A program made the position numbers and the translations under genes. A DNA stretch of 64,000 bases from Paucimonas lemoignei (GTDB lineage: Bacteria; Pseudomonadota; Gammaproteobacteria; Pseudomonadales; Pseudomonadaceae). The stretch spans positions 5,369,501 through 5,433,500 of the forward strand of contig LS483371.1 in the NCBI GenBank assembly GCA_900475325.1. The letters run 5' to 3'. Shown piece by piece: positions 20,481-29,311 of the stretch. Position 1 is the first letter of the stretch; each line of letters begins with the position of its first letter. The notes under the pieces are model-generated. The model worked only from the letters and a program-made list of their open reading frames with translations, was not told where the DNA came from and did no database searches.

Positions 20481-21752
20481 TCAGGCTGGCTCCTGTCCGC
20501 GCAACTGGCCGTCGCCGATCACGATGTACTTCTCGCAGGTCAGCCCTTCCAGACCGACCGGACCGCGGGCGTGCAGCTTATCAGTAGAAATGCCGATCTC
20601 CGCACCCAATCCGTATTCGAAGCCATCGGCAAAGCTGGTGGGCGCGTTGACCATCACCGAACTGGAGTCGACTTCAGCCATGAAACGGCGGATCTGCCCC
20701 TGATGATCGGAGACGATGGCGTCGCTGTGGTGCGAGCCATAGTGGTTGATGTGTTCGATAGCCTGGTCCAGCCCGTTGACGATCCGGATGGACAGGATCG
20801 GCGCCAGGTATTCAGTGTTCCAGTCTTCTTCAGTGGCCGGGATCGCCTCGATCAGGTCGCGGGTACGTTCGCAACCGCGCAGCTCGACACCCTTTTCACG
20901 AAACTGGGCCGCCATCAGCGGCAGGAATTCGGCCGCGATGGTCTGATCCACCAGCAGGGTTTCCATGGCGCCGCAAATGCCATACCGGTAAGTCTTGGCG
21001 TTGAACGCGATGCGCTGGGCCTTGCTCAGATCGGCATGGGCGCTGACATAGACATGGCAGATGCCGTCCAGGTGCTTGATCACCGGTACGCGGGCGTCAC
21101 GGCTGACGCGCTCGATGAGGCCCTTGCCGCCACGGGGCACGATAACGTCCACGTATTCAGGCATGGTGATCAGCGCACCGACCGCAGCACGGTCAGTGGT
21201 CTCGACCACCTGGACCACTGCAGCGGGTAAATCAGCCTCGGCCAGACCGCGCTGAACGCAGGCAGCAATGGCTCGGTTGGAATGAATCGCCTCGGAGCCG
21301 CCACGCAGAATCGTCGCGTTGCCGGACTTCAGGCACAGACTGGCCGCATCGATGGTCACGTTCGGCCGCGACTCGTAGATGATGCCGACCACCCCCAGGG
21401 GCACGCGCATCTTGCCGACCTGAATACCTGACGGACGAAAGCTCATGTCGCGGATCGCGCCCACTGGATCGGGCAGATTGGCCACCTGACGCAACCCGAC
21501 GATCATGCTGTCGATTCGTGCGGGGGTCAGGGCCAGACGTTCGAGCATGGCCGGCTCCAGGCCGTTGGCGCGGCCAGCGGCCAGGTCCATGTCATTGGCG
21601 GCAGACAGCTCGGTGCGAGCCTCATCCAGAGCGGCGGCAGTGGCGAGCAACGCGCGGTTTTTCTGCGCAGTGCTGGCACGGCCGATCACACGCGAAGCTT
21701 CGCGGGCGGCGCGACCCAGGCGGGTCATGTAGTCAAGAACGGACTCAGTCAT
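20481..21752 (-). CDS. proA: Glutamate-5-semialdehyde dehydrogenase
   Basis: Second step of proline synthesis: NADPH-dependent reduction of gamma-glutamyl phosphate. 423 residues, normal length. Family features: [29 protein letters not shown] (~140-151), [12 protein letters not shown], and the catalytic cysteine region [13 protein letters not shown]. The start [20 protein letters not shown] fits. It is the first gene of the long minus-strand run; a TATAAT at 21788-21793 lies 36 bp upstream. Confidence 0.97.
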   Translation of the reverse strand: MTESVLDYMTRLGRAAREASRVIGRASTAQKNRALLATAAALDEARTELSAANDMDLAAGRANGLEPAMLERLALTPARIDSMIVGLRQVANLPDPVGAIRDMSFRPSGIQVGKMRVPLGVVGIIYESRPNVTIDAASLCLKSGNATILRGGSEAIHSNRAIAACVQRGLAEADLPAAVVQVVETTDRAAVGALITMPEYVDVIVPRGGKGLIERVSRDARVPVIKHLDGICHVYVSAHADLSKAQRIAFNAKTYRYGICGAMETLLVDQTIAAEFLPLMAAQFREKGVELRGCERTRDLIEAIPATEEDWNTEYLAPILSIRIVNGLDQAIEHINHYGSHHSDAIVSDHQGQIRRFMAEVDSSSVMVNAPTSFADGFEYGLGAEIGISTDKLHARGPVGLEGLTCEKYIVIGDGQLRGQEPA

Positions 21753-21787
21753 GGTCTCAGAGGTCTTGGCAGATAGGAAAGCGGCCG

Positions 21788-21793
21788 ATTATA
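21788..21793 (-). promoter_or_regulatory. Putative -10 box for the proA-nadD operon
   Basis: A perfect TATAAT on the minus strand in GGCTATAATCGG, 36 bp before the proA ATG. No good -35 is seen 16-18 bp further upstream, so activator use or a weak promoter is possible. Confidence 0.5.
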
Positions 21794-21915
21794 GCCGTCG
21801 GGCGACGCTAACGACAGCGCAGACAGGCGGATGGTCGATAACTGAGTGAAATAGGTGGATATGGACACCTGAAATCCTGCGGGAGGCTCTCTGTTCGCCT
21901 GCAGTACGCATTTCC

Positions 21916-22007
21916 CGTGGGACCGGCTTTAGCCGGGAAGAGGCCTGTATACCCGATACATATTCATCTACAGAAACTCCGTCTTCCCGGCTAAAGCCGG
22001 TCCCACG
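21916..22007. repeat. REPIN (ACCGGCTTTAGCCGGGAAG type)
   Basis: Arms CGTGGGACCGGCTTTAGCCG and CGGCTAAAGCCGGTCCCACG are exact complements. The centre contains GAGGCC and ATACCCGATACATATTC. It lies between the divergent proA and DNA glycosylase genes. Copies of the same class are at 29197 and 31650. The rest of 21753-22128 holds promoter sequence only. Confidence 0.87.
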
Positions 22008-22092
22008 ACATCGCTCCAGCATTGAGATCACCCACAGAAAAACACCATCAAGCTCAAGCATCACATTCAGCTGCAATTAAGCCGCGCATTGC

Positions 22093-22098
22093 TATGAT
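22093..22098 (+). promoter_or_regulatory. Putative -10 box for the DNA glycosylase gene
   Basis: TATGAT in ATTGCTATGATCAGCG, 31 bp before the ATG at 22129; the -35 is poor (TGCAAT at about 22070). Confidence 0.4.
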
Positions 22099-22128
22099 CA
22101 GCGCCCGTCCTGCCAATTCCTGTGCCCT

Positions 22129-22800
22129 ATGCCCATCGCCCTGCCCGACAGTTTCTTCAACCGTGATGCCCAGGTGTTGGCCAAGGCCCTGCTGGGCAAA
22201 GTCATCCGGCACAAGGTCGGCGAGCTGTGGCTGGCGGCGCGGATCATCGAGACAGAAGCGTATTACTTCGCCGAAAAAGGCAGCCATGCGTCGCTGGGCT
22301 ACACCGAAAAACGCAAAGCACTGTTCCTCGATGGCGGGCATATCTACATGTATTACGCGCGCGGCGGGGACTCGCTCAACTTCAGCGCTGAAGGCCCGGG
22401 CAACGCGGTGTTGATCAAGTCAGCCTACCCATGGGTCGATGCGGTGTCGGATGCCAACAGCCTGACGCAGATGCAACTGAACAACCCCGACGCCAGCGGT
22501 GAACTGCGCAGCCCCGGACGTTTGTGCGCTGGCCAGACACTGCTGTGCAAAGCCCTGGGGCTGAAAGTCCCGGTATGGGACGCGAAACGTTTCGATGCAA
22601 ATTTGTTGCTGGTCGAAGATGTGGGCCAAACGCCACCCCGTATTATCCAGACCACGCGTCTGGGCATACCCCTGGGCCGCGATGAACACCTCCTGTACCG
22701 CTTCGTCGACGCCGAATACGCCCGTTTCTGCACACGGAACCCGTTGCGACGCGGTCAGGTCGAAGGCCGCGACTATTACCTAATCGATCAAGGAAACTGA
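22129..22800 (+). CDS. DNA-3-methyladenine glycosylase (AAG/Mpg family)
   Basis: 223 residues of the eukaryote-like alkyladenine glycosylase family, which flips out and excises alkylated or deaminated purines. Seen: SFFNRDAQVLAKALLGKVI at the N-terminus, RIIETEAYYFAEKGSHAS with the catalytic Glu/Tyr region (~40-57), DGGHIYMYYARGGDSLNFSA (~66-85) and GPGNAVLIKSAYP. It is followed within 4 bp by the DedA-PAP2 gene, so the two share a transcript. It stands apart from other repair genes. Naming is by family; no activity on a given base can be claimed. Confidence 0.93.
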   Translation: MPIALPDSFFNRDAQVLAKALLGKVIRHKVGELWLAARIIETEAYYFAEKGSHASLGYTEKRKALFLDGGHIYMYYARGGDSLNFSAEGPGNAVLIKSAYPWVDAVSDANSLTQMQLNNPDASGELRSPGRLCAGQTLLCKALGLKVPVWDAKRFDANLLLVEDVGQTPPRIIQTTRLGIPLGRDEHLLYRFVDAEYARFCTRNPLRRGQVEGRDYYLIDQGN

Positions 22801-22803
22801 ACC

Positions 22804-24120
22804 ATGGGCCCATGGGTCGACAGCATGACCGGCTGGCTGGCAGCCAACCCTTCCTGGCTGAGCGCAGCGATTTTCCTGATCGCGTTTGTCGAGTGCCTGG
22901 CGATTGCTGGCATCGTCGTACCTGGTACCGTGGTGCTGTTTGCCGTTGCCGCGCTCGCCGGTAGCGGGATCCTGCCGCTGAGCGAAGTGCTGTTGCTGGG
23001 TTTCCTTGGCGGGATTCTCGGTGATGTCGTTTCCTACTTCATTGGCCGCCGCTTCCACCAGGGGATCCGTCGACTACCTGGCTTGCGCACCCACCCCGAA
23101 TGGATCGGCAGCGCCGAAACCTATTTCCAGCGTTACGGCATTGCGAGCCTGCTGGTCGGGCGCTTTATCGGTCCGCTGCGGCCAATGCTGCCCATGGTGG
23201 CCGGCATGTTCGACATGCCCTTCCCGCGTTTTGCGGCGGTCAGCCTGCTGGCTGCGGCGGGCTGGTCGATTGCGTATCTGTTGCCGGGCTGGGCGGCAGG
23301 CGCAGCGGTGCGGTTGCCGTTGCCGGAAGGTTTCTGGCCACAAGCTGCCGTGATCGGCGGCGGGCTGGCCGTGCTGGTCGGCGTCAGCATTCAGACCAGC
23401 CTGCGCAGCAAGCAGTACGCGACCGAGATCATGGCAGTGACCAGCGCTATCCTGCTGGCAGGCATATTTTTCGGCTGGCCACATCTGACCCAGTTCGACA
23501 ACGGCATCATGACGCTGATCCAGGAGCATCGCAGCACAGTGCTCGACCAGTTCGTGATCGTGGTGACCGGGCTTGGGGATTTCCGCACTCAGCTTTATGC
23601 CGCCGCCTTGTTGTTGGTGCTGTTGCTCATCACCCGCCAATGGCGCCACGCCGCCTTTGCGTTAATCGCAACGCTGGGCACCGCCCTGGCCAACGGCAGC
23701 ATGAAATGGGTGTTCGCCCGCGCCCGGCCGGAGGTTTTGCTGGAGCCACTGACCACCTACAGCATGCCCAGCGGGCACAGCTCGGCGTCGTTTGCGTTTT
23801 TCATCACATTGGCGGTGCTCGCGGGGCGCGGGCAGCCGGTGCGGTTGCGCCTGACCTGGCTGATGCTCGGCGGCATGCCAGCAATTTCCATCGCCATGTC
23901 ACGGGTTTATCTGGGGGTGCATTGGCCAACCGACGTGCTGGCGGGGATGTTTCTGGCGTTTACGTTCTGTGCGATCAGCCTGTCGATCATCCAGCGTAAA
24001 TCGTCGTTGACCGCATTGCCGGTGCGCATCTGGTGGCTAGTGCTGCCGTCGCTGGTGGCATTGTTCGGCTTCTTCGCCCTGCATTCAATGCCGCATGCGG
24101 TGTTGCGATATCAGTATTAA
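22804..24120 (+). CDS. DedA-PAP2 fusion membrane protein
   Basis: 438 residues. Residues ~1-200 form a DedA/VTT domain (FLGGILGDVVSYFIGRRF, GRFIGPLRPMLPMVAGMFDM with the conserved arginines). Residues ~215-435 form a type-2 phosphatidic-acid phosphatase domain with all three motifs: K301WVFARARP, P322SGHS and S366R...H373...D377. DedA proteins have been identified as undecaprenyl-phosphate translocases, and PAP2 enzymes include undecaprenyl-pyrophosphate phosphatases facing the periplasm. A single protein that dephosphorylates and returns the wall lipid carrier is therefore an attractive inference; phosphatidylglycerophosphate or phosphatidate are alternative substrates. At least eleven membrane helices are visible. 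Confidence 0.93.
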   Translation: MGPWVDSMTGWLAANPSWLSAAIFLIAFVECLAIAGIVVPGTVVLFAVAALAGSGILPLSEVLLLGFLGGILGDVVSYFIGRRFHQGIRRLPGLRTHPEWIGSAETYFQRYGIASLLVGRFIGPLRPMLPMVAGMFDMPFPRFAAVSLLAAAGWSIAYLLPGWAAGAAVRLPLPEGFWPQAAVIGGGLAVLVGVSIQTSLRSKQYATEIMAVTSAILLAGIFFGWPHLTQFDNGIMTLIQEHRSTVLDQFVIVVTGLGDFRTQLYAAALLLVLLLITRQWRHAAFALIATLGTALANGSMKWVFARARPEVLLEPLTTYSMPSGHSSASFAFFITLAVLAGRGQPVRLRLTWLMLGGMPAISIAMSRVYLGVHWPTDVLAGMFLAFTFCAISLSIIQRKSSLTALPVRIWWLVLPSLVALFGFFALHSMPHAVLRYQY

Positions 24121-24145
24121 CGCAACCTGGTCCTGCGTAATCAAT

Positions 24146-24250
24146 TGTGGGAGCAAGCTTGCTTGCGAAGGGGCCGGTACACCCGCCACATTTCATTGCA
24201 GACAGATCGCCTTCGCGAGCAAGGTGGAGCGCCACCCCGGTCGTTCCCAC
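24146..24250. repeat. Asymmetric REPIN with an extended right arm
   Basis: Left arm TGTGGGAGCAAGCTTGCTTG plus CGAAG; right arm CTTCGCGAGCAA interrupted by GGTGGAGCGCCACC and a short tail before CGTTCCCAC. The extra ~18 bp form a small hairpin (GGTGG/CCACC). The same extension occurs in the left arm of the element at 33439. It separates the convergent DedA-PAP2 and Lon-N genes. Confidence 0.78.
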
Positions 24251-24293
24251 GGAATCGCACACCTTAGTTTCCGCAAGAGCAATGCGCGAAGGC

Positions 24294-24884
24294 TCAAACC
24301 TGCATATCACCCTGCATTTCATCAAGCAGGTCCTGAATGGCGTCCAGACGGTCTTCGGGGTCGTCGATTTCCAGCAGGGCGATTTTGTCCTGCTCGGTAA
24401 ACGGCAGCAGGTAGGCAAGCTGGTTGGCCAGTGATTGCTGGCCGTTGGCAGTCAGGCCCATGTTCAAGGCGGCGACCATCGGGTGCTCGGCCAGCGCTGA
24501 GAGCAAGGCGACCAGATCCGCGTCCTCTTCCTGCAGCGGCCGTTCCTGCACCTCATCGAGCCATTGCACTTGCGCTACCAGTAACTGGTCCTTCTGAGCG
24601 TCGGCACTGATCACCCGAAAACGCCTTCCGCCCTCAACGCGGATACCCAGCAGGCCGTTGTCCTGAGTCTGGAAATCGCGAACCAGCGCTTCGCAGCCGA
24701 TCAATGAATAGCCCGCCGCAGCCTCGCCCACTTCGCTGCCTTCAGTAATGCACACCACGCCAAACCCTTCGCCCTGCTTCATGCAGCGACCGATCATGTC
24801 CAGATAGCGCGCCTCGAACAGCTGCAAATCCAGAATGCAGCCGGGAAACAGCACAGCGTTAAGCGGAAACAGCGGCAACGTCAT
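24294..24884 (-). CDS. LON substrate-binding (LON-N) domain protein
   Basis: 196 residues from the ATG at 24884 (MTLPLFPLNAVLFPGCILDL), chosen because GAGGG lies 8 bp before it and a longer frame enters the preceding gene. The whole protein is the N-terminal substrate-recognition domain of Lon proteases (LPLFPLN..LFPG, LFEARYLDMI, FGVVCI, GCEALVRDF) with no ATPase or peptidase part. Such stand-alone LON-N proteins are common in proteobacteria and their role is unknown. It lies 11 bp after the lrgB gene, so it is probably co-expressed with the cidA-lrgB pair. Confidence 0.9.
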   Translation of the reverse strand: MTLPLFPLNAVLFPGCILDLQLFEARYLDMIGRCMKQGEGFGVVCITEGSEVGEAAAGYSLIGCEALVRDFQTQDNGLLGIRVEGGRRFRVISADAQKDQLLVAQVQWLDEVQERPLQEEDADLVALLSALAEHPMVAALNMGLTANGQQSLANQLAYLLPFTEQDKIALLEIDDPEDRLDAIQDLLDEMQGDMQV

Positions 24885-24895
24885 ACCCATCACCC

Positions 24896-25612
24896 TCAAA
24901 CGACCAACGACACCGCCAACGGCAGAAACAGCGCCGTTGCGACTCCCATCAAACTCATGCCCAGCGCCGCAAAGGCGCCGCACTCTTCACCTTCCTGCAG
25001 GGCCAGCGCCGTACCCACCGCATGGGCGGTCAGCCCCAATGCCATGCCGCGCGCAGCCGGATTTTCAACCCCGGCCAGGCTCAACAACCCCGGGCCAAGT
25101 ATCGCCCCCAGCACCCCAGTGATCAGCACAAACACTGCGGCCAACGCCGCCACGCCGCCAAGCTGCTCGGCCACCAGCATCGCAATGGGTGAGGTCACGG
25201 ACTTGGGCGCCATGGTCATCAATATCATGTGCTCGGCGCCAAACCACCCACCCAGCAGCAGACACAGCCCGGTTGCGAACACGCCGCCCACTACCAGCGT
25301 AGTTAACGTCGGCCAAAGCAACTGACGAATTCGGCGCAGATTCAGATAAAGCGGCACGGCCAGCGCAACGGTGGCCGGGCCCAGCAGCACGCTGAGGATT
25401 TCCGTGCCTTTGCGGTATTCGGCGTAGCTCACCCCGCTGACCAGCAGCACGCCAATGAGCACCAGCATCGAAACCAGCACGGGTTGCAGGAACACCAGAC
25501 GGGTTTTCTCGTAGACCGCCAGCGCCAACTGATAAGCACCCAGCGTAATGGCGATGCCAAACAACGGATGATGGATCACCGAGTTCCAGGCACCGTACCA
25601 ATCAAGATTCAT
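24896..25612 (-). CDS. LrgB/CidB-family membrane protein
   Basis: 238 residues with about seven hydrophobic helices and LrgB signatures KSVTSPIAMLVAEQLGG (~148-164), GVENPAARGMALGLTAHAVG (~188-207) and ALQEGEECGAFAALGMSLMG near the end. The family works with CidA/LrgA holin-like partners, affecting murein hydrolase activity, lysis or metabolite export (a glycolate/pyruvate link in plants and Bacillus). Its start overlaps the end of the CidA-like gene by 11 bp. Confidence 0.92.
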   Translation of the reverse strand: MNLDWYGAWNSVIHHPLFGIAITLGAYQLALAVYEKTRLVFLQPVLVSMLVLIGVLLVSGVSYAEYRKGTEILSVLLGPATVALAVPLYLNLRRIRQLLWPTLTTLVVGGVFATGLCLLLGGWFGAEHMILMTMAPKSVTSPIAMLVAEQLGGVAALAAVFVLITGVLGAILGPGLLSLAGVENPAARGMALGLTAHAVGTALALQEGEECGAFAALGMSLMGVATALFLPLAVSLVV

Positions 25613-25967
25613 GCTGGCTCCTGACGCGCGCCTGACGGTTGATCAGCTTCTGCATCAACCAGCCTGCAAACGTGAGGCTGATAATCAGCGACAGCACCAG
25701 CGCACCGACAATCGCCCAGAAGTCGGCGGCAATGGCCGCGGCGTAGACCATCACTCCGACGGCAGGCGGCACCAACAGCAATGGCAGGTAACGCAACAGG
25801 CTGCTGGCAGCCAGGCTGATGGGCTCGCTGACTTCACCGCGCAGCATGAGAAACGCAAGCAGCAGCACCAGACCAATAATCGGCCCGGGCAGAATCGACA
25901 GAAACAAGTGGTTGAGCGCAGTGCCGAGCAATTGAAACAGCACCAGCCACGTCAGGCCTCGTAGCAA
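25602..25967 (-). CDS. CidA/LrgA-family holin-like protein
   Basis: 121 residues from the ATG at 25967 (MLLRGLTWLVLFQLLGTALN), which has CTGGAG 6 bp upstream. The 45 bp before it contain a TATAAT box, so the longer frame is rejected. Four hydrophobic helices with the LrgA pattern LPGPIIGLVLLLAFLML (~31-47) and LLVPPAVGVMVY. First gene of a three-gene unit with lrgB and the LON-N gene. Confidence 0.9.
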   Translation of the reverse strand: MLRGLTWLVLFQLLGTALNHLFLSILPGPIIGLVLLLAFLMLRGEVSEPISLAASSLLRYLPLLLVPPAVGVMVYAAAIAADFWAIVGALVLSLIISLTFAGWLMQKLINRQARVRSQHES

Positions 25968-25997
25968 CATGGAAAGCTCCAGCAAAATGGCGGCGAC

Positions 25998-26003
25998 ATT
26001 ATA
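25998..26003 (-). promoter_or_regulatory. Putative -10 box for the cidA-lrgB operon
   Basis: TATAAT on the minus strand (GCTTATAATGTCG), 30 bp before the cidA start. No clear -35. Confidence 0.5.
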
Positions 26004-26161
26004 AGCACGCACAGAGGTCGGCTATAGCCTGTCATTCGCACACAGAACCTTGCTTGACCAATCGGGCTCTCTCTGCTGATCTTGCATCGACTTGCGTAGG
26101 CAAAGTCCTATGCAATAAAAGGCAAAAAACGACAAACCGTCAAAGACAAGGAGAGTACGAC

Positions 26162-26617
26162 ATGCCCTTTGTACCTGTTACAGAGCTCAAGAGTTACGTT
26201 GGCAAGGAGCTGGGATGCTCTGAATGGCTGACCATCGACCAGGAACGCATCAACCTGTTCGCCGAAGCAACCGGCGACTACCAGTTCATCCATGTTGATC
26301 CCGTCAAGGCGGCTCAAACGCCGTTCGGCGGCACCATCGCCCACGGATTTCTCTCGTTGTCGCTGATCCCCAAGCTGATGGAGAACCTGCTGGTGCTGCC
26401 CGAAGGTTTGAAAATGGTCGTCAATTACGGCCTGGACAGCGTGCGCTTCATCCAGCCGGTAAAGGTCGACTCGCGCGTTCGTCTCAAAGTCGAGCTCACT
26501 GAGGTGAATGAGAAAAAGCCTGGCCAATGGCTGCTCAAAGCCACGGCTACTCTGGAGATCGAAGGCCAGGAGAAACCCGCCTTCATCGCAGAACCCCTCT
26601 CGATGTGCTTCGTGTAA
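26162..26617 (+). CDS. MaoC-family (hotdog) dehydratase
   Basis: 151 residues from the ATG at 26162 (MPFVPVTELKSYVGKELGCS), preceded by AAGGAGAGTACGAC; the frame extends further up without conservation. The R-hydratase 2 hotdog motif is seen as FAEATGDYQFIHVDPVKAAQ with GGTIAHGFLSLSLIP (~35-80), holding the catalytic Asp/His pair (D40, H45 by count). Typical reaction is hydration of enoyl-CoA to (R)-3-hydroxyacyl-CoA. It is similar to NodN-like MaoC proteins. No fatty-acid or PHA genes are adjacent, so the physiological substrate is open. Confidence 0.92.
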   Translation: MPFVPVTELKSYVGKELGCSEWLTIDQERINLFAEATGDYQFIHVDPVKAAQTPFGGTIAHGFLSLSLIPKLMENLLVLPEGLKMVVNYGLDSVRFIQPVKVDSRVRLKVELTEVNEKKPGQWLLKATATLEIEGQEKPAFIAEPLSMCFV

Positions 26618-26651
26618 CCCTCGCAAAACACCGCTAAAACGACGCTAAAAC

Positions 26652-26679
26652 ACGAAACAGTCGTTACAGACTGTTTCGT
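26652..26679. terminator. Strong hairpin, possible terminator or operator
   Basis: ACGAAACAGTC-GTTACA-GACTGTTTCGT: an 11-bp perfect stem with a 6-base loop, 35 bp after the maoC stop and 98 bp before the next gene. It is preceded by a direct repeat CGCTAAAAC at 26632 and 26643. There is no T-run, so factor-independent termination would be weak; a protein-binding palindrome is an alternative. Confidence 0.55.
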
Positions 26680-26776
26680 CCAGCTAACGCCCTACGGCAT
26701 ACTCCTCCCTGGCTTTACACCCGGCTTTGATCGACGTCGGCTGCCCACGCCTGAACCAAATTTCCCGGGATTGACC

Positions 26777-28501
26777 ATGCGCGCGCTTGTACCTCTGGCT
26801 CTGATATTCCTACTCGCGGCTTGCGGGGACGGCGAACCGCTGTCGCCGCCAGACGCACGCCTTCCGGACGGCGGACGCTATCGTGGCGATGTCGTCAACG
26901 GCTTGCTGCAGGGCCAAGGGCGCATCGACTACCCCAACGGCAGCTGGTACGCCGGTGAATTTCACAATGGCCTCTGGCACGGCAAGGGCGAATGGCATGC
27001 CAGTAATGGCGATGTTTATAAAGGCGGCTTCGCCAACGGCCTGTTCGAGGGGCACGGCACGCTGATCACCCATGGCGGCGTTTACGTCGGGGGCTTCAAG
27101 CTGGGACGGCGCGAAGGCGAAGGCACACTCAAAGAGAAGGGCCTGACCTACCGGGGAGGCTTCAAGGCCGACCAGTACGACGGCCTTGGTCGCATCGAAC
27201 TCGACGACGGCAGCCAGTATCAAGGCCAGTTCGCCCATGGCAAACCCAACGGCGAAGGCCAGCGCAGCGATGCCAGCGGCAACCAGTTCAGCGGTAAATT
27301 CGTCAACGGCAAACTCGAAGGCAACGGCAGTTTCAACAGCGCGGACGGCGACCAATACGCGGGCGGCTTTCGCAACAACCAGCTCAATGGCCGTGGGCGC
27401 TATGAGAACAGCGACGGTGACGTCTGGGTCGGCCAGTTCAAGGACGGCGCGCTGAACGGCAAAGGCGAGCTGATCGGCGCCGACGGCAGCCATTATCAAG
27501 GGCTGTTCAGTAACTGGCGCTTCTCTGGCCAGGGCCGCCTGCGCCTGGTGGACGGCAGTGTTTACGTCGGCCAGTTCGACGATGACACCTATCAAGGGCA
27601 AGGCGTGCTGACCCCGGCACAAGGCCCTGTGCAGAGTGGCACCTGGGCCAACGGCCAGTTGATCCGCGATGCCAAGGGCAAGCTGCTGCCCGACCCGCTG
27701 GAAGCCGGCATTCTGGCCCAGGGCTCACTGCTGGAAAAAGCCGTGGCAAACGTTCCTGTCTCGACCCCGGCCGTGGAGTTGTTCAGCCTGGTGGTGGGCG
27801 GTGACGGCAAGCAAAGCGTCTTCCTGCGCGAAGCGAATTACGTCAACAATCTGCTGGCCTCGCGCTTTGGTGCGTTCGGGCAAATCACTCTGGTCAACCA
27901 TCGCGATCATTTGATCGACCGGCCCATGGCCACGCGTGAAAGCATCACCCGCGCTGTGCAAACCCTGGCGCAACGCAGCGGCCCGGAAGACCTGCTGTTC
28001 ATTTACCTGACCAGCCACGGCACCCACGATCACGAGCTGGTGCTGGATCAACCGCGCCTGGAACTGGCGGACCTGCCTGCCGATGAACTGGCGACGGCCT
28101 TGGCGCCGCTGAAAAATCGCGACAAGGTGGTGGTGATTTCGGCCTGCTACTCAGGCGGTTTCATCCCGGCACTCAAGGACGAACGAACCCTGATCATGAC
28201 TGCATCGCGAGCTGATCGTGTGTCGTTCGGGTGTTCGGAAGAAGCCGATTTCACGTACTTCGGCGACGCACTATTCGCGAGGGCGCTGGTCGAAACCGAT
28301 GACTTGCAACAAGCCTTCAATGATGCAAAGAATTTCGTGGCCGAACGCGAAACTGCCGAGAACTATGAAGCGTCCGAGCCGCAAATCTGGGCACCCAAAG
28401 GCGTTATCACGCACTGGCAGTTGCTGCGTAAACAGCAGGCAGAACGGGCACTCAACACCACAATGACGCGCAAGGAAGCGAAGTCGTCCGTCAGCCACTA
28501 A
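26777..28501 (+). CDS. Lipoprotein with 11 MORN repeats and a C13 (legumain-like) peptidase domain
   Basis: 574 residues from the ATG at 26777; a TTG two codons earlier is less likely. Lipoprotein signal [16 protein letters not shown] with Cys16 and Gly at +2, which favours outer-membrane sorting. Residues ~35-290 hold eleven MORN-type repeats ([42 protein letters not shown] and so on). Residues ~335-550 resemble peptidase family C13 (clan CD, caspase fold): His414 in [14 protein letters not shown] and Cys457 in [10 protein letters not shown]. Substrate and role are unknown; MORN repeats elsewhere bind lipids or proteins. It is a stand-alone gene followed 25 bp later by an NAD(P)-binding protein gene. 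Confidence 0.88.
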   Translation: MRALVPLALIFLLAACGDGEPLSPPDARLPDGGRYRGDVVNGLLQGQGRIDYPNGSWYAGEFHNGLWHGKGEWHASNGDVYKGGFANGLFEGHGTLITHGGVYVGGFKLGRREGEGTLKEKGLTYRGGFKADQYDGLGRIELDDGSQYQGQFAHGKPNGEGQRSDASGNQFSGKFVNGKLEGNGSFNSADGDQYAGGFRNNQLNGRGRYENSDGDVWVGQFKDGALNGKGELIGADGSHYQGLFSNWRFSGQGRLRLVDGSVYVGQFDDDTYQGQGVLTPAQGPVQSGTWANGQLIRDAKGKLLPDPLEAGILAQGSLLEKAVANVPVSTPAVELFSLVVGGDGKQSVFLREANYVNNLLASRFGAFGQITLVNHRDHLIDRPMATRESITRAVQTLAQRSGPEDLLFIYLTSHGTHDHELVLDQPRLELADLPADELATALAPLKNRDKVVVISACYSGGFIPALKDERTLIMTASRADRVSFGCSEEADFTYFGDALFARALVETDDLQQAFNDAKNFVAERETAENYEASEPQIWAPKGVITHWQLLRKQQAERALNTTMTRKEAKSSVSH

Positions 28502-28526
28502 GCTGTCGGAATCAAGGGAGAACTGT

Positions 28527-29168
28527 ATGTACTTGACGCCACGCCACATCCTGCTTGCCGGTGCCACCGGTCTCACGGGCGAACACTTACTGGATCGCCT
28601 GCTCAACGAACCCACCGTCAGCCGCGTGCTGGCCCCGACCCGCCGCCCGCTGGCTGAACACGGGCACCTGGAAAACCCCGTCGGTGATCTGAGCGCCCTG
28701 CTGCCTACTCTGAGCGGGCAGGTCGACATCGCGTTCTGCTGCTTGGGCACCACCATTAAAAAGGCCGGTTCGCAGGAAGCATTCAAAGCCATCGATCTGG
28801 ATCTGGTGGTGGAGTTCGGCAAGCGCGCCCGGGAAATGGGCGCACGGCATCTGCTGGTGATCAGCGCCATCAATGCTGACCCGAAATCCAGCGTTTTCTA
28901 CACCCGCATCAAAGGCGAGATGGAGCAGGCGCTGATCGCTCAGGACTGGCCACAACTGACCATCGCCCGCCCGTCACTGCTGGTGGGCAACCGCTCGGAA
29001 CAGCGCCTGGCCGAGCAGTTGGCTGCCCCGCTGGCCAAGTTGATACCCGGAAAATACGGCGCCATCGAAGCCTGCACCCTGGGTTGGGCGCTGTGGCGTC
29101 TGGCCCTGGAAGAGCAGGATGGCGTAAGGATTGTCGAGTCGGATGAGTTGAGAAAGCTGGGGAAGTAA
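28527..29168 (+). CDS. NAD(P)H-binding SDR-type protein (HTATIP2-like)
   Basis: 213 residues of the atypical short-chain dehydrogenase group. Gly-rich dinucleotide motif [18 protein letters not shown] at ~9-26; [20 protein letters not shown] (~72-91), [20 protein letters not shown] with the YxxxK-like YTRIKGE (~123) and [14 protein letters not shown] (~148). Related bacterial proteins are annotated as oxidoreductase or nucleoside-diphosphate-sugar epimerase without known substrate. It starts 25 bp after the C13 peptidase gene behind AAGGGAG, so the two may be co-transcribed. Confidence 0.87.
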   Translation: MYLTPRHILLAGATGLTGEHLLDRLLNEPTVSRVLAPTRRPLAEHGHLENPVGDLSALLPTLSGQVDIAFCCLGTTIKKAGSQEAFKAIDLDLVVEFGKRAREMGARHLLVISAINADPKSSVFYTRIKGEMEQALIAQDWPQLTIARPSLLVGNRSEQRLAEQLAAPLAKLIPGKYGAIEACTLGWALWRLALEEQDGVRIVESDELRKLGK

Positions 29169-29196
29169 GCGAACGCTGAAGCCGATGACATCGTGA

Positions 29197-29288
29197 CGTG
29201 GGACCGGCTTTAGCCGGGAAGGCAATAGTGCTAACGAGGCATTTGTGTTGAATACACGGGCCTCTTCCCGGCTAAAGCCGGTCCCACA
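29197..29288. repeat. REPIN (ACCGGCTTTAGCCGGGAAG type)
   Basis: Exact inverted arms CGTGGGACCGGCTTTAGCCG / CGGCTAAAGCCGGTCCCAC around ~45 bp, between convergent genes. Confidence 0.87.
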
Positions 29289-29311
29289 AGTTTGCACAGC
29301 GCCCGCACCCG

